From Leptospirales bacterium (GTDB taxonomy: Bacteria; Spirochaetota; Leptospiria; Leptospirales; Leptospiraceae), in the NCBI GenBank assembly GCA_013297885.1, contig JAAFIR010000013.1:46657-110656 (forward strand): 64,000 bases of DNA, read 5' to 3'. Shown in pieces: positions 10,090-17,885 of the stretch; the first letter of the stretch is position 1, and every line of letters starts with the position of its first letter. Made by a program: the position numbers and the translations under genes. The notes under the pieces are model-generated. The model made no database searches. It had not been told where the DNA came from and saw nothing but the letters and a program-made list of their open reading frames with translations.

Positions 10090-10724
10090 AAAGAATTCCT
10101 TGTTCCAAAAATTGCAGAACCAACTCGAATATAATCGGATCCATTTTCAGCAGCAATTTTGAAGTCACCGCTCATTCCCATAGATAAAAAATGATTTGGA
10201 CAATATTTAATTCTGATCTCATTTAGTTCAGAAAAAACTTTTTTAGTTTCTTCTAAATTTCCATCTGAGGGACCCATTGTCATTAAACCATAAAATTTAC
10301 AATATTCATTTTCTTGTTCTAATTCTTTTTTGATTTGCTCAATGAGTTCTGTTTTTTCATAACCTGATTTTGTATTTTCATTTGTAAGATTTGTTTGTAA
10401 AAAAAAATTTATCAAAGTTTTTTTTTGTTCTGATTGTTTTTTTAATTCAATTAAAGAGGAATTACTTCCAACTCCATGAGTAAATTCAAAATTACCAAAA
10501 AGTTTTTTTATAGTTCCTGTTTGAACAGGACCAATATGATGAAGTTCAATTTGATTTTCTTTTTTTAAAATTTCAAATTTTTCGATGCCCTCTTTGATTT
10601 TATTTTCACCAAAAATTTTGATTCCTTCTCTATGAGCTAATGAAATTATTTCAATTGGATAAGTTTTGGAAACAGCAATTAATTTAGGAGGATTTTTTGG
10701 ACGGATAAATTCTATCTCATCCAA
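10086..10724 (-). CDS. yggS: YggS/PLPBP-family pyridoxal-phosphate-binding protein
   Basis: This 212-residue protein belongs to the YggS/YBL036C (PLP homeostasis protein) family, a single TIM-barrel domain that binds PLP without known enzymatic activity. The PLP lysine lies in LIAVSKTYP near residue 19. Other family marks are IFGENKIKEG, LHHIGPVQT, LMTMGP and LSMGMSGDF. The C-terminal VRVGSAIFG-type phosphate-binding strand is present as IRVGSAIFGTR. Linkage to proC is conserved in many bacteria and supports the assignment. It is slightly short at the N-terminus compared with the usual ~225-235 residues. Confidence 0.9.
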   Translation of the reverse strand: MDEIEFIRPKNPPKLIAVSKTYPIEIISLAHREGIKIFGENKIKEGIEKFEILKKENQIELHHIGPVQTGTIKKLFGNFEFTHGVGSNSSLIELKKQSEQKKTLINFFLQTNLTNENTKSGYEKTELIEQIKKELEQENEYCKFYGLMTMGPSDGNLEETKKVFSELNEIRIKYCPNHFLSMGMSGDFKIAAENGSDYIRVGSAIFGTRNSL

Positions 10725-10751
10725 AATATGTCTGTAGTTTTGGTAATACAG

Positions 10752-11525
10752 TTACTTCTTCTTATTTAAAATTTTTTCTAAACGAGTCACTCTTTTTTCA
10801 AGATTTGGCTTTTTTGGTTTTTTCACGCCAAGTTTAGATTCTAATTTTGCGATTCGTTTGTCTAGATTCTTAAATTTTTTATTCAAGTTTGATGTTTTAT
10901 ATTTCTTAACAACTTTTAGGGGTTTTGTTTTTTTTGTATTTTTAACTGAGGCAGTTTTTTCTACTTCATCTTTTTCATTTTCAGGATAAGCAAAATATTC
11001 AGGTGCTTCTTTTTTTTGTACTTTTTCTTTTTTTAATTCTTTGTCTTTTGAAAGTAAAGGAATATCAGAATCTAAAAGTTTAGATTTTGAAATTTCGTTT
11101 TTATATACAGGTTTCGGATCTTCTTTTTTAATTATTTTTTTTGATTCAATGTCATTTTTTTCATCTAACTCATCGAATTTTTTAAGTTGGTTTTTTTTAT
11201 CTTGTGTATCTTTTTCAACTTCTTCAGATTTATTTTTCATCTCCTCAAACGAATTGGAAGAAATTTTTGTAAGTTTTTTTGCTTCTTCAATTTTATTAGT
11301 TTCAGTTTTGGAAACTTCTAAATCTTTATTTTCTATTTTATTATTGGAAACTTGACTTGGAACTGTGTTTCTTTCAAATCGTTCCATATTTTCAGTTTTG
11401 TCTTTTGCAGCTAAGTATTTGTTATAAATTAAGTCTTTATTTACATATGTAAAAATTCCAACAAGAATTAGAATTAAAAAAATGATTGTAGTAAAAATAA
11501 TCTTAAGGCTGTTTTGTTTGCTCAT
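10752..11525 (-). CDS. membrane-anchored K/E-rich coiled-coil protein
   Basis: This 257-residue protein has one N-terminal membrane helix (about residues 8-29), followed by a long Lys/Glu/Asp/Ser-rich region of low complexity. A short C-terminal segment has heptad-like spacing of Leu (LDKRIAKLESKLG...LEKRVTRLEKIL), suggesting a coiled coil. It is likely a bitopic protein with the charged tail outside the membrane; its function is not recognised. It lies 27 bases upstream of the yggS-family gene on the same strand and could be co-transcribed. The biased composition makes homology hits to it unreliable. Confidence 0.7.
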   Translation of the reverse strand: MSKQNSLKIIFTTIIFLILILVGIFTYVNKDLIYNKYLAAKDKTENMERFERNTVPSQVSNNKIENKDLEVSKTETNKIEEAKKLTKISSNSFEEMKNKSEEVEKDTQDKKNQLKKFDELDEKNDIESKKIIKKEDPKPVYKNEISKSKLLDSDIPLLSKDKELKKEKVQKKEAPEYFAYPENEKDEVEKTASVKNTKKTKPLKVVKKYKTSNLNKKFKNLDKRIAKLESKLGVKKPKKPNLEKRVTRLEKILNKKK

Positions 11526-11616
11526 ACTTTCAGTATCTTATGATTTATATTTAAAAAATAGTATTTTTTATTTTAATTTTATTTTTTTTTGGTTTGTTTA
11601 CAAGATTAAATTTTGG

Positions 11617-11696
11617 GCGATTCAGCTTTTCAAGCTGACCGTGCTACAAATGGCTTTGGTGCTTCGCACTCTAACGACAATTTGTATCACTATCGC
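11617..11696 (+). repeat. palindromic intergenic element, family 1 (copy 2)
   Basis: An 80-base element with the inverted ends GCGAT...ATCGC. Stem 1 is TCAGCTT / AAGCTGA (11622-11638). Then comes CCGTGCTACAAAT, which pairs with ATTTGTATCACTATCGC at the right end to make stem 2 around a ~30-base loop. The conserved pieces are nearly identical to those at 16262-16419. It lies in the gap between the divergent coiled-coil gene and the EAL gene. No transposase gene is near. Confidence 0.7.
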
Positions 11697-12068
11697 TTTA
11701 AAAAACAAAAAAAATACTCCTCAAAAGGAATTGAATTTAAGTCAAAAAATTTATTTATATTACCAGATTTAGAATTTCACTAACCCTTCTATGCTCGATT
11801 CTCTATTAGGGATTCTGTTTAATAGCTTTTGTTTATGAGAAAATCACATAAGGTGAAGAGGTTGTTAAAATTTTTTCTTCAAAAAAAGCAAATTAATCAA
11901 CAAGTTTGTTATAAATAAATTTTTAACTATATTCTAATTCTAGATTTGAGTATTGATAACAATTTGTTCATATTTAATGAATAAAATCAAGCTTATATTA
12001 ATATTCTAGAATCAGTTCCTTCGTTTATAAAAAATAAATTTGTTTACAAAATATGCAGTAATAAGTTT
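11697..12068. other. intergenic region, AT-rich, no gene seen
   Basis: Upstream of the EAL gene, this stretch shows no credible reading frame or RNA gene. It contains several TATAAT-like sequences, so a promoter for the EAL gene is likely here, but I cannot pick one. Confidence 0.5.
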
Positions 12069-12087
12069 ATTGAGACTGAGGCTCAAT
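12069..12087 (+). promoter_or_regulatory. 19-bp palindrome at the EAL gene start (possible operator or RNA hairpin)
   Basis: ATTGAG ACTGAGG CTCAAT has perfect 6-base arms and the same ends as the Fur-type box at 14867-14885. It ends three bases before the ATG at 12091, and its GAGG (12078-12081) is the best ribosome-binding site for that gene. It could be a repressor site or a hairpin that hides the ribosome-binding site. Confidence 0.35.
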
Positions 12088-12090
12088 ATC

Positions 12091-12786
12091 ATGATTAAAC
12101 AAATTAATTACTTCAATAAGAATATTTTTCAAAATACTTGTATTAAAACTGAATACCAACCTTTTGTAGACCTAGAGAGCAATGAAATTTATGGATTTGA
12201 GGCATTGGCAAGGTTTAACATTCCATTTACAAATGAAATAATTTTTAAAAAGCTATACCAAAATCCTGAACTTTTTTTTGAGATCGAGCATAAACTCAAA
12301 TTAAATCAAATTCAAAATCGTCCCAAAAATAGCCTATTGTCTCTCAACTTTAACACTCAATTGATGGACAAAATAAATTCACAATTTTGGGTAAATTTTT
12401 TTTCAGAACAAGAAAATATTTTGTTAGAGATAATTGAAAACTCAAATACAACAGACTTAGAAAACTATTATAAATCGTTTTACTTATTTAAAAATAAAAA
12501 CATCAATATTTCTTTGGATGATATTGGTTCTTCAAAAAACTTTATTTCTTTCGAGCTAATTGCTGATTCTAATTTTTTAAAATTCGATAAATCTTGGATT
12601 CAAAAGATAAGATCAGAATCAGAATATTCTACTTTGAATCAAGGCATAATAAATTTTGCAAAAGAAAGAAATATAAAAACGATTATTGAAGGAATCGAAA
12701 CAAGAAGTGATTTTGATTTAGCAGTTGAGTCTGGTTTTGATTATGCACAAGGTTATTTATTTAGAAATTTATTTATATTAAGGTAA
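12091..12786 (+). CDS. EAL-domain cyclic-di-GMP phosphodiesterase
   Basis: This 231-residue, stand-alone EAL domain is predicted to hydrolyse c-di-GMP to pGpG in the cytoplasm. The EAL motif is in YGFEALARF. The metal- and substrate-binding positions are mostly visible: Asn in LSLNFN, Glu in LLEIIENS, DD in LDDIGSS, Lys in LKFDKSW, Glu in IIEGIET, and Gln in AQGYLF. Loop 6 is DDIGSS instead of DDFGTG, so activity may be reduced. I chose the ATG at 12091, not an upstream TTG at 12040, because the domain begins soon after it and GAGG precedes it. The SpoIIE-phosphatase gene follows after 6 bases, suggesting an operon. Confidence 0.85.
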   Translation: MIKQINYFNKNIFQNTCIKTEYQPFVDLESNEIYGFEALARFNIPFTNEIIFKKLYQNPELFFEIEHKLKLNQIQNRPKNSLLSLNFNTQLMDKINSQFWVNFFSEQENILLEIIENSNTTDLENYYKSFYLFKNKNINISLDDIGSSKNFISFELIADSNFLKFDKSWIQKIRSESEYSTLNQGIINFAKERNIKTIIEGIETRSDFDLAVESGFDYAQGYLFRNLFILR

Positions 12787-12792
12787 ACAAAA

Positions 12793-14295
12793 ATGTTAAA
12801 ATTTAGAGAGAAAATTCAAAGTATAACTTACATCAGGTATTTATTAATTATCACAACATTAATCAGTTTTATTTTACCGGCTTTTATTTTATTTTATTTG
12901 CAGCCCAAGTTTAAAGAAAGTGTTGAAAAAAGAATTACAATTGATGCTGAAAGAGTTTCAAGTTATTTATTTTTAGAAATGATTAAAGAGGGATATAATC
13001 CATCTTTTCCAAAGTTGATTCCAACTAATGTTAGTGAAAAATTAAATGAAGCAATTAAAACTTTTAAACTATTAGAAGTGAAATTTTATACACCTGATGG
13101 GTTAATCGTATATTGTAATGAAGAAGATGAAATTGGGAAATACAATAAAGAAAGTTATTTTTATGATAAATTAGCAAAAGGTGAAAACTTTGCTGAACTG
13201 GTTAAAAAAGATGAACTATCTTTAGAAGGTAAATCTTTTCAAACAAATCTTGTTGAAGCTTACACTTCTATCATGAATGAAAAAAGTTTTTATGGAGCAT
13301 TTGAAATTTATTATAATGTTTCTGAAGAAATTAATGAACTTGAGTCTTTATTTCTATCTACAAGTATTTTAATTACTTTAGTAACAATTATTTTTTTAGG
13401 ATTTATAATTTACCTTTATTTTAAATCTAAAAAATATTATGAAAGTAGGGAACGAGCTTCAATTGAAATTAGAAGATTAAAAGAGCAACAAGATGCTGAT
13501 TATTACCTAACTTCAATTTTAACAAACCCTTTAAGTTTTAACAGGAATGATTCTTTAACAATTAAAGCAGATTATCATATGAAACAGAAGAAAAATTTTT
13601 CATTTATGGATAAAACATATGATATAGGTGGAGACTATTGTGCTATTGACAAAATTCAACTTGGTGAAGCGGACCAATTAAAGAATTATATTTTTGCAAT
13701 TAATGCAGATGCTATGGGCAAATCTTTACAAGGGACAAGTGGAGTTCTTGTAATGGGAGTATTGATTGAAAGTTTATTGGCTAGAGAAAAAAGAAGAAAA
13801 TCAAAAAATATCACTCCAAAAGAATGGTTATCCCAACTACATAAAGACGCTTCCGACTTATTTGATTCATTTAATAATGCTATGTTAATCTCCTGTATTG
13901 CTGCATTAATCGAAGAAGATACTGGAAAATTCTTTTGGTTTAATGCTGAACATCCCTTAATTGCAGTAGTTCGTAACGGCAAGGCTTTTTATATTGAAAA
14001 AGAATGTTTAATGAGTAAAATCGGACTGACAATGGATGAAGATTTAGTTATTCAAGAATTTGATCTTCAAGTTGGGGACAAAGTTTATTTTGGTTCTGAT
14101 GGAAGAGATGATTTAATCATTTTAAATGAGCAAGGGAAATTTGAACCAATTTTAGAAAAAAATACATTTCTAAATTTGATAGAAAATATTCAATCTGATT
14201 CAAAAAAAACTTTAAACCAATTATCAAATAACTCAGTGTTTAGAGACGATATTTCTTTAATTCATATTGAATATGATACTTTTTCAAAAAGATGA
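12793..14295 (+). CDS. membrane-bound SpoIIE/PP2C-type serine phosphatase
   Basis: This 500-residue protein has one membrane helix near residues 16-37 and another near 192-213. Between them is a ~150-residue extracytoplasmic sensor part. The cytoplasmic C-terminal half is a PP2C/SpoIIE phosphatase: metal-binding Asp in DIGGDYC, Asp in NADAMGKSLQG, and FGSDGRDD at the usual TDG position. Such proteins usually act on phosphorylated STAS anti-anti-sigma factors; a STAS gene is present at 44177 but there is no evidence of a specific pairing. It follows the EAL gene directly, so signal input and c-di-GMP turnover may be linked. Confidence 0.85.
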   Translation: MLKFREKIQSITYIRYLLIITTLISFILPAFILFYLQPKFKESVEKRITIDAERVSSYLFLEMIKEGYNPSFPKLIPTNVSEKLNEAIKTFKLLEVKFYTPDGLIVYCNEEDEIGKYNKESYFYDKLAKGENFAELVKKDELSLEGKSFQTNLVEAYTSIMNEKSFYGAFEIYYNVSEEINELESLFLSTSILITLVTIIFLGFIIYLYFKSKKYYESRERASIEIRRLKEQQDADYYLTSILTNPLSFNRNDSLTIKADYHMKQKKNFSFMDKTYDIGGDYCAIDKIQLGEADQLKNYIFAINADAMGKSLQGTSGVLVMGVLIESLLAREKRRKSKNITPKEWLSQLHKDASDLFDSFNNAMLISCIAALIEEDTGKFFWFNAEHPLIAVVRNGKAFYIEKECLMSKIGLTMDEDLVIQEFDLQVGDKVYFGSDGRDDLIILNEQGKFEPILEKNTFLNLIENIQSDSKKTLNQLSNNSVFRDDISLIHIEYDTFSKR

Positions 14296-14520
14296 AGTGA
14301 TTTATTTATTTTAAAAATCTTTCGTTTAACTTTGATTATATGATTGACTTAACATAAATAATTTTAAAAGATTTTAATTTTCCAATTCAAGTTCATATTG
14401 ATGGAAAACAAATTGATTTTCAAAATACTAATCTTTCAAAAGAGAAGGATAAAATCATTTTTAAATAGTAAATTTTGCAAATAGAATACAATGCAAAACA
14501 GTTTTAAAGATAAGATAATT
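14296..14520. other. short intergenic region with a possible gene remnant
   Basis: On the plus strand, a 36-codon open stretch (about 14359-14469) encodes a protein-like sequence (LKDFNFPIQVHIDGKQ...) ending in TAG, but it has no start codon and a stop just before it. It may be the tail of a decayed gene; chance cannot be excluded in such AT-rich DNA. Confidence 0.3.
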
Positions 14521-14754
14521 TTATCTATGCTGGTCAACTAAAATTATATTTCCATCAGGATCAGTGATTACAAAACTTGCACGACCTGAACTTGTTTCAT
14601 CAACTTCATTTTGAACAGGAATATTTTTTGATTTTAATTCATTTTGAAGTTTGAGGATATCCTCAAATGGTTCAATATACTTACCAAACTCATTCCTGCA
14701 AGGATTAAATGTCAAAAGATTACCATGAAACATTCCCTGAAAAAGACCAATTAA
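14521..14754 (-). pseudogene. C-terminal half of a VOC (glyoxalase/bleomycin-resistance) family gene
   Basis: The open frame encodes LIGLFQGMFHGNLLTFNP...EFGKYIEPFEDILKLQNELKSKNIPV...SGRASFVITDPDGNIILVDQHR (broken here for length). This matches the second half of small VOC proteins, in which IGLFQGMF lies in the middle and a DPDGN motif near the C-terminus. A full member has about 120-130 residues. Here an in-frame TAA precedes LIGLFQG and no matching N-terminal half is readable upstream. An ATG at 14733 would give only 70 residues, too few for a complete fold, so I call it a truncated remnant. It lies between the SpoIIE phosphatase gene and the divergently read iron locus. Confidence 0.7.
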
Positions 14755-14835
14755 TTAATTCTCATTTTATCAATTGATTAAGAGAATTTGAAATACTTTG
14801 ACTCCAAAAATCATCTTTTGTTCATTTTTTTTTAG

Positions 14836-14841
14836 TTGACA
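14836..14841 (+). promoter_or_regulatory. -35-like element of the iron locus
   Basis: A perfect TTGACA lies 67 bases before the LruB-like start codon. The -10 hexamer at 16-19 bases spacing is poor (AT-rich, AAAATG/AATGAC), and the Fur-type palindrome begins just after it, as expected for a repressor site over the start of transcription. Confidence 0.45.
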
Positions 14842-14866
14842 GAAAAGTTCATTCTAAAAAAATGAC

Positions 14867-14885
14867 ATTGAGAATTATTCTCAAT
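14867..14885 (+). promoter_or_regulatory. Fur-type iron box
   Basis: ATTGAGAATTATTCTCAAT is a 19-base palindrome that is perfect except for the central base. It matches the Fur-box form GAGAAT-ATTCTC and ends 17 bases before the LruB-like ATG. Fur-family regulators (Fur, PerR) bind such sites; which one acts here is not known. Confidence 0.8.
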
Positions 14886-14902
14886 AACAAAAAGGAATCA
14901 AA

Positions 14903-16240
14903 ATGAAACATTTTTTTAGAAACATTTTAACTTTAATGCTCATGTTGGCTGTTTTTGAATGCAAACAACTTGGTTTAGAAAAAGAAAAAACGGATAACAC
15001 TCCGCTATTTGCGGGACTTGCAATCTTAGCAAACCAAAGAAGAGCAACTCCTATTACCCAAGCTGAAATTGTTAGCAGATATGCAGATTTAGCTTTTGCT
15101 TCTTATTCAGATTCTGTAACTGCTGCCACTTCTCTCAAAACAGCAATTGATAGTTTAGTGGGTGCTTCAATCGCTGCTGATGTCGCAACTCCGACTCAGG
15201 CAAATTTTGAAGCCGCAAGAAAAGCTTGGCTAGATGCAAGACCTTGGTACTTACAAACTGAAACTTTCCGTTTTTCAAATGGTCCAATTAACGAAAAATT
15301 AGAAACTAGACTTCCTGATGCTGAAGTTGAAACTTTAATCAATGCATGGCCAATGGATGAAACTTTTATCGATTGTGTAATCACTAACACAGCAACAACA
15401 GCAGGACTTGATGAAGCAAGACTTTTAAACACAAATGGATTAACTACTGTTGCAAATTGTACAACATTTACAGATTCAGCAAAAAATATTTCACTTGGCT
15501 GGCATGCTGTCGAATATTTACTTTGGGGAATTGACACTGCAGGAAACACAACTTCAGGAAATAGAGTTGTTACAGATTTTCAAGGTGCAACTGCAAATTC
15601 AGTACAACAAAAAAGAAGACAATATTTAAGAGTTGTAACAAAACTCTTAGTTGACCATTTAACATTGATTAAAGACAGATGGGATTCTACAAAATCAAAT
15701 AATTATATTTCTGGATTTAAAGCTAACACAACAAAATCAATGTCAGATGTTTTTACAGGACTTTCTAAATTTGCAAAATCAGAATGGGGTGGTGAGCGTT
15801 TAAAAATTAACACTTCAAATGACCAAGAAGATGAACATTCTTGTTTTGCTGATAACACAAAAGCTGATTTTCATTGGGATGCTCAAGGTGTAATAAATAT
15901 TTTTTCTGGAACCTATAAAAATTTAGCTGGCACAACTTCTAATGGTGCTGGTTTAAAAGATATTTCTGGAAGTTTACAATCAAAGCTCACAACTAATCTT
16001 ACAGAAACAAGAGATGCATTTTGTTTAAATGTAAGTGGTGTTAACATGACACTCGATACAACAACTTGTCCAACTGCAACAAATTCTATCACAACTAAAT
16101 ATGATAATATGAGTGCTGGCGACAAAACAAAATTACAAACTCTTCAAACTTTAATTGGAGTAACCATTTCAAATGATATCCAAGCTGTTGGTAGATCAAA
16201 TGGAATTAGTTTTACTGCTCCAACTTCAGTTAAAGAGTAA
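14903..16240 (+). CDS. lruB: imelysin-family lipoprotein, LruB-like
   Basis: This 445-residue lipoprotein has the lipobox AVFEC (Cys20), relaxed as in spirochaetes. The imelysin (M75/IrpA-type) fold is shown by ARKAWLDARPWYLQTETFRFSNG and the GxHxxE motif in LGWHAVEYLLWG. Imelysins are envelope proteins induced by low iron and thought to bind metal; they are not active peptidases. Leptospira LruB is an imelysin-like lipoprotein of this size encoded beside a di-haem oxidoreductase and a TonB receptor, which is the arrangement here, so the symbol is reasonable but rests on context. A Fur-type box precedes it. AAGGAATC gives a good ribosome-binding site. A 158-base palindromic element separates it from the rest of the locus. 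Confidence 0.85.
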   Translation: MKHFFRNILTLMLMLAVFECKQLGLEKEKTDNTPLFAGLAILANQRRATPITQAEIVSRYADLAFASYSDSVTAATSLKTAIDSLVGASIAADVATPTQANFEAARKAWLDARPWYLQTETFRFSNGPINEKLETRLPDAEVETLINAWPMDETFIDCVITNTATTAGLDEARLLNTNGLTTVANCTTFTDSAKNISLGWHAVEYLLWGIDTAGNTTSGNRVVTDFQGATANSVQQKRRQYLRVVTKLLVDHLTLIKDRWDSTKSNNYISGFKANTTKSMSDVFTGLSKFAKSEWGGERLKINTSNDQEDEHSCFADNTKADFHWDAQGVINIFSGTYKNLAGTTSNGAGLKDISGSLQSKLTTNLTETRDAFCLNVSGVNMTLDTTTCPTATNSITTKYDNMSAGDKTKLQTLQTLIGVTISNDIQAVGRSNGISFTAPTSVKE

Positions 16241-16261
16241 TTAGTTCTTAGTTGAGTTTGA

Positions 16262-16419
16262 GCGATTCGAGACTTTAGACAGTGGGTTTCAACCCACTGG
16301 ACAGCGGGTAGCTACCCGCTGTCTTTAGTTACCCACTGCCTTAAGTCTCGACCGTGCTACAAAATGGTTCCGTCTGCCTCACGGCAGACTTGCTACGCAA
16401 CATTTTGTATCACTATCGC
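16262..16419 (+). repeat. palindromic intergenic element, family 1 (copy 3, largest)
   Basis: A 158-base element with ends GCGATTC...CTATCGC. Nested stems are CGAGACTT (16268-16275) with AAGTCTCG (16343-16350). Inside that, 16280-16299 folds as CAGTGGGT/ACCCACTG, and 16300-16323 is a perfect 24-base palindrome. The right half has TACAAAATG pairing with CATTTTGTA, enclosing GTCTGCC/GGCAGAC. It is more G+C-rich than its surroundings and sits between the first and second genes of the iron locus. Confidence 0.8.
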
Positions 16420-16433
16420 AATAGAATTGAAAA

Positions 16434-16457
16434 ATCGTTTACGTGTTGTTAAACGAT
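16434..16457 (+). other. hairpin upstream of the di-haem oxidoreductase gene
   Basis: Perfect 8-base arms ATCGTTTA / TAAACGAT enclose an 8-base loop, followed by an A-run rather than a T-run. It lies 25 bases before the next start codon, so it could be a regulator site or an mRNA hairpin; it does not look like a standard terminator. Confidence 0.4.
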
Positions 16458-16481
16458 AAAAAATTGAATTAAGGAAAAAAA

Positions 16482-17885
16482 ATGAAACTGATTTTAATAC
16501 TAATAATTTTAAACTGCACAATTCTCAAAGAAAAAAAAGAAAATAATCAAATTGCTATTCTTGGTTTATTTGCTTTAAACCAAAGACCAGTTTCAGTTTC
16601 TGCAGATAGAGAAGCATATTCTGGTGGAGATGCTACTTCATTTGACACAACTTCATTTGCGTTTCAACAACAAGCACCCAATATGACAGATGAAGCAAAA
16701 CAATTAGCATTTATTCAAGGTCATGCTATTTTTACAACTTCTTGGGTGAGTCCTGGAAATGCTGGGAATCCGGGACTTGGTCCAACTTTTAACAATGTGT
16801 CCTGTAATGGTTGCCATGCTTTTGATGGAAGAGGCAGACCAAATGTTGGCACAAATCAATCTGCATTATTATTTCGTTTATCAAATGCAACAAATTACGG
16901 TGAACAATTTAGTCCAAATTCAATTGCTGGAGTTCAAAACGAAGGAACATTTACAGTTAGTTATACTGAACAAGCAGGAACTTATGCTGATGGTGAAGCT
17001 TATTCACTAAGAGTTCCAACTTACACACAAAGTTTAAACAATCATGGCTCACCTTCGGGTGTTTTGGTTTCAGCAAGAATTGCCGGGCAAAATCCGGGAC
17101 TTGGTTTACTGGAAGCAATTGCAGAAGAAACTATTTTACAAAACCAAGATATTTTGGATTCCAACAAAGATGGAATTTCTGGAAAAGCAAATTATGTAAC
17201 TGATGCAAAAGACAACAAAACCAAAATCGGAAGATTTGGTTGGAAAGCAAATCAACCAAATTTAAACCAACAAAACCAGGGAGCGTTTCTTGGTGACATC
17301 GGAATTACATCTCCACTATTTCCAAATGAAAATTGTCCCGGCACACAAGCTGCTGGAAATTGTGGACTTGCAACAAACACTGGAAGAGGAGTTGGAGTTC
17401 CTGAAATTAACCAAATTTCAATTGATAGATTAAATTCTTATATGCTAACAATTGCTGTTCCTGGAAGAAGAAATTGGAAAGATTCAACTGTTGTTCGTGG
17501 AAAAGATTTGATGAGTTCAATTGGTTGTACTAAATGTCATATTTCTGAATTCAGAACAGGAACTTATCCAAACTTTACAGAAATTTCAAACCAAACAATT
17601 CGACCTTATACAGATTTACTTTTACACGATATGGGAACAGGACTTGCTGATGGTCGTCCAGATTTTTTAGCAGACGGGTCTGAATGGAGAACTCCACCAC
17701 TTTGGGGAATTGGTTTGATCAAATCAGTCAACGGACACGATAATCTTTTACATGATGGAAGAGCTAGAGGTTTTGCTGAGGCAATTTTATGGCATGGTGG
17801 AGAAGCAGAATCTTCCAAAGAAAATTTTAGAAAATTGCCAAAGAGTGATAGAGACGCAATGGTAAAATTTTTGGAGTCAATGTGA
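16482..17885 (+). CDS. di-haem oxidoreductase (putative peroxidase) lipoprotein
   Basis: This 467-residue protein belongs to the DHOR (DUF1111) group of di-haem cytochrome c proteins. Two CxxCH haem-binding motifs are visible: NGCHAFDGRG after VSC (near residue 107), and CTKCHISEF (near residue 349). The N-terminus MKLILILIILNC has a lipobox with Cys12, so it is an envelope lipoprotein. AAGGAAAAAAAATG gives the start. In Leptospira such a gene lies with imelysin and TonB-receptor genes; a role in redox handling of iron or haem is inferred from context. Its stop overlaps the next start by four bases (GTGA), showing translational coupling. Confidence 0.87.
   Translation: MKLILILIILNCTILKEKKENNQIAILGLFALNQRPVSVSADREAYSGGDATSFDTTSFAFQQQAPNMTDEAKQLAFIQGHAIFTTSWVSPGNAGNPGLGPTFNNVSCNGCHAFDGRGRPNVGTNQSALLFRLSNATNYGEQFSPNSIAGVQNEGTFTVSYTEQAGTYADGEAYSLRVPTYTQSLNNHGSPSGVLVSARIAGQNPGLGLLEAIAEETILQNQDILDSNKDGISGKANYVTDAKDNKTKIGRFGWKANQPNLNQQNQGAFLGDIGITSPLFPNENCPGTQAAGNCGLATNTGRGVGVPEINQISIDRLNSYMLTIAVPGRRNWKDSTVVRGKDLMSSIGCTKCHISEFRTGTYPNFTEISNQTIRPYTDLLLHDMGTGLADGRPDFLADGSEWRTPPLWGIGLIKSVNGHDNLLHDGRARGFAEAILWHGGEAESSKENFRKLPKSDRDAMVKFLESM

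Noticed and set aside
11482..11772. 96-residue plus-strand reading frame
   Set aside because: It starts inside the opposite-strand coiled-coil gene and crosses palindromic element copy 2; it is best explained as chance.
12040..12090. Longer start (TTG at 12040) for the EAL protein
   Set aside because: The extra 17 residues are not part of the domain, and the ATG at 12091 has the better ribosome-binding site.
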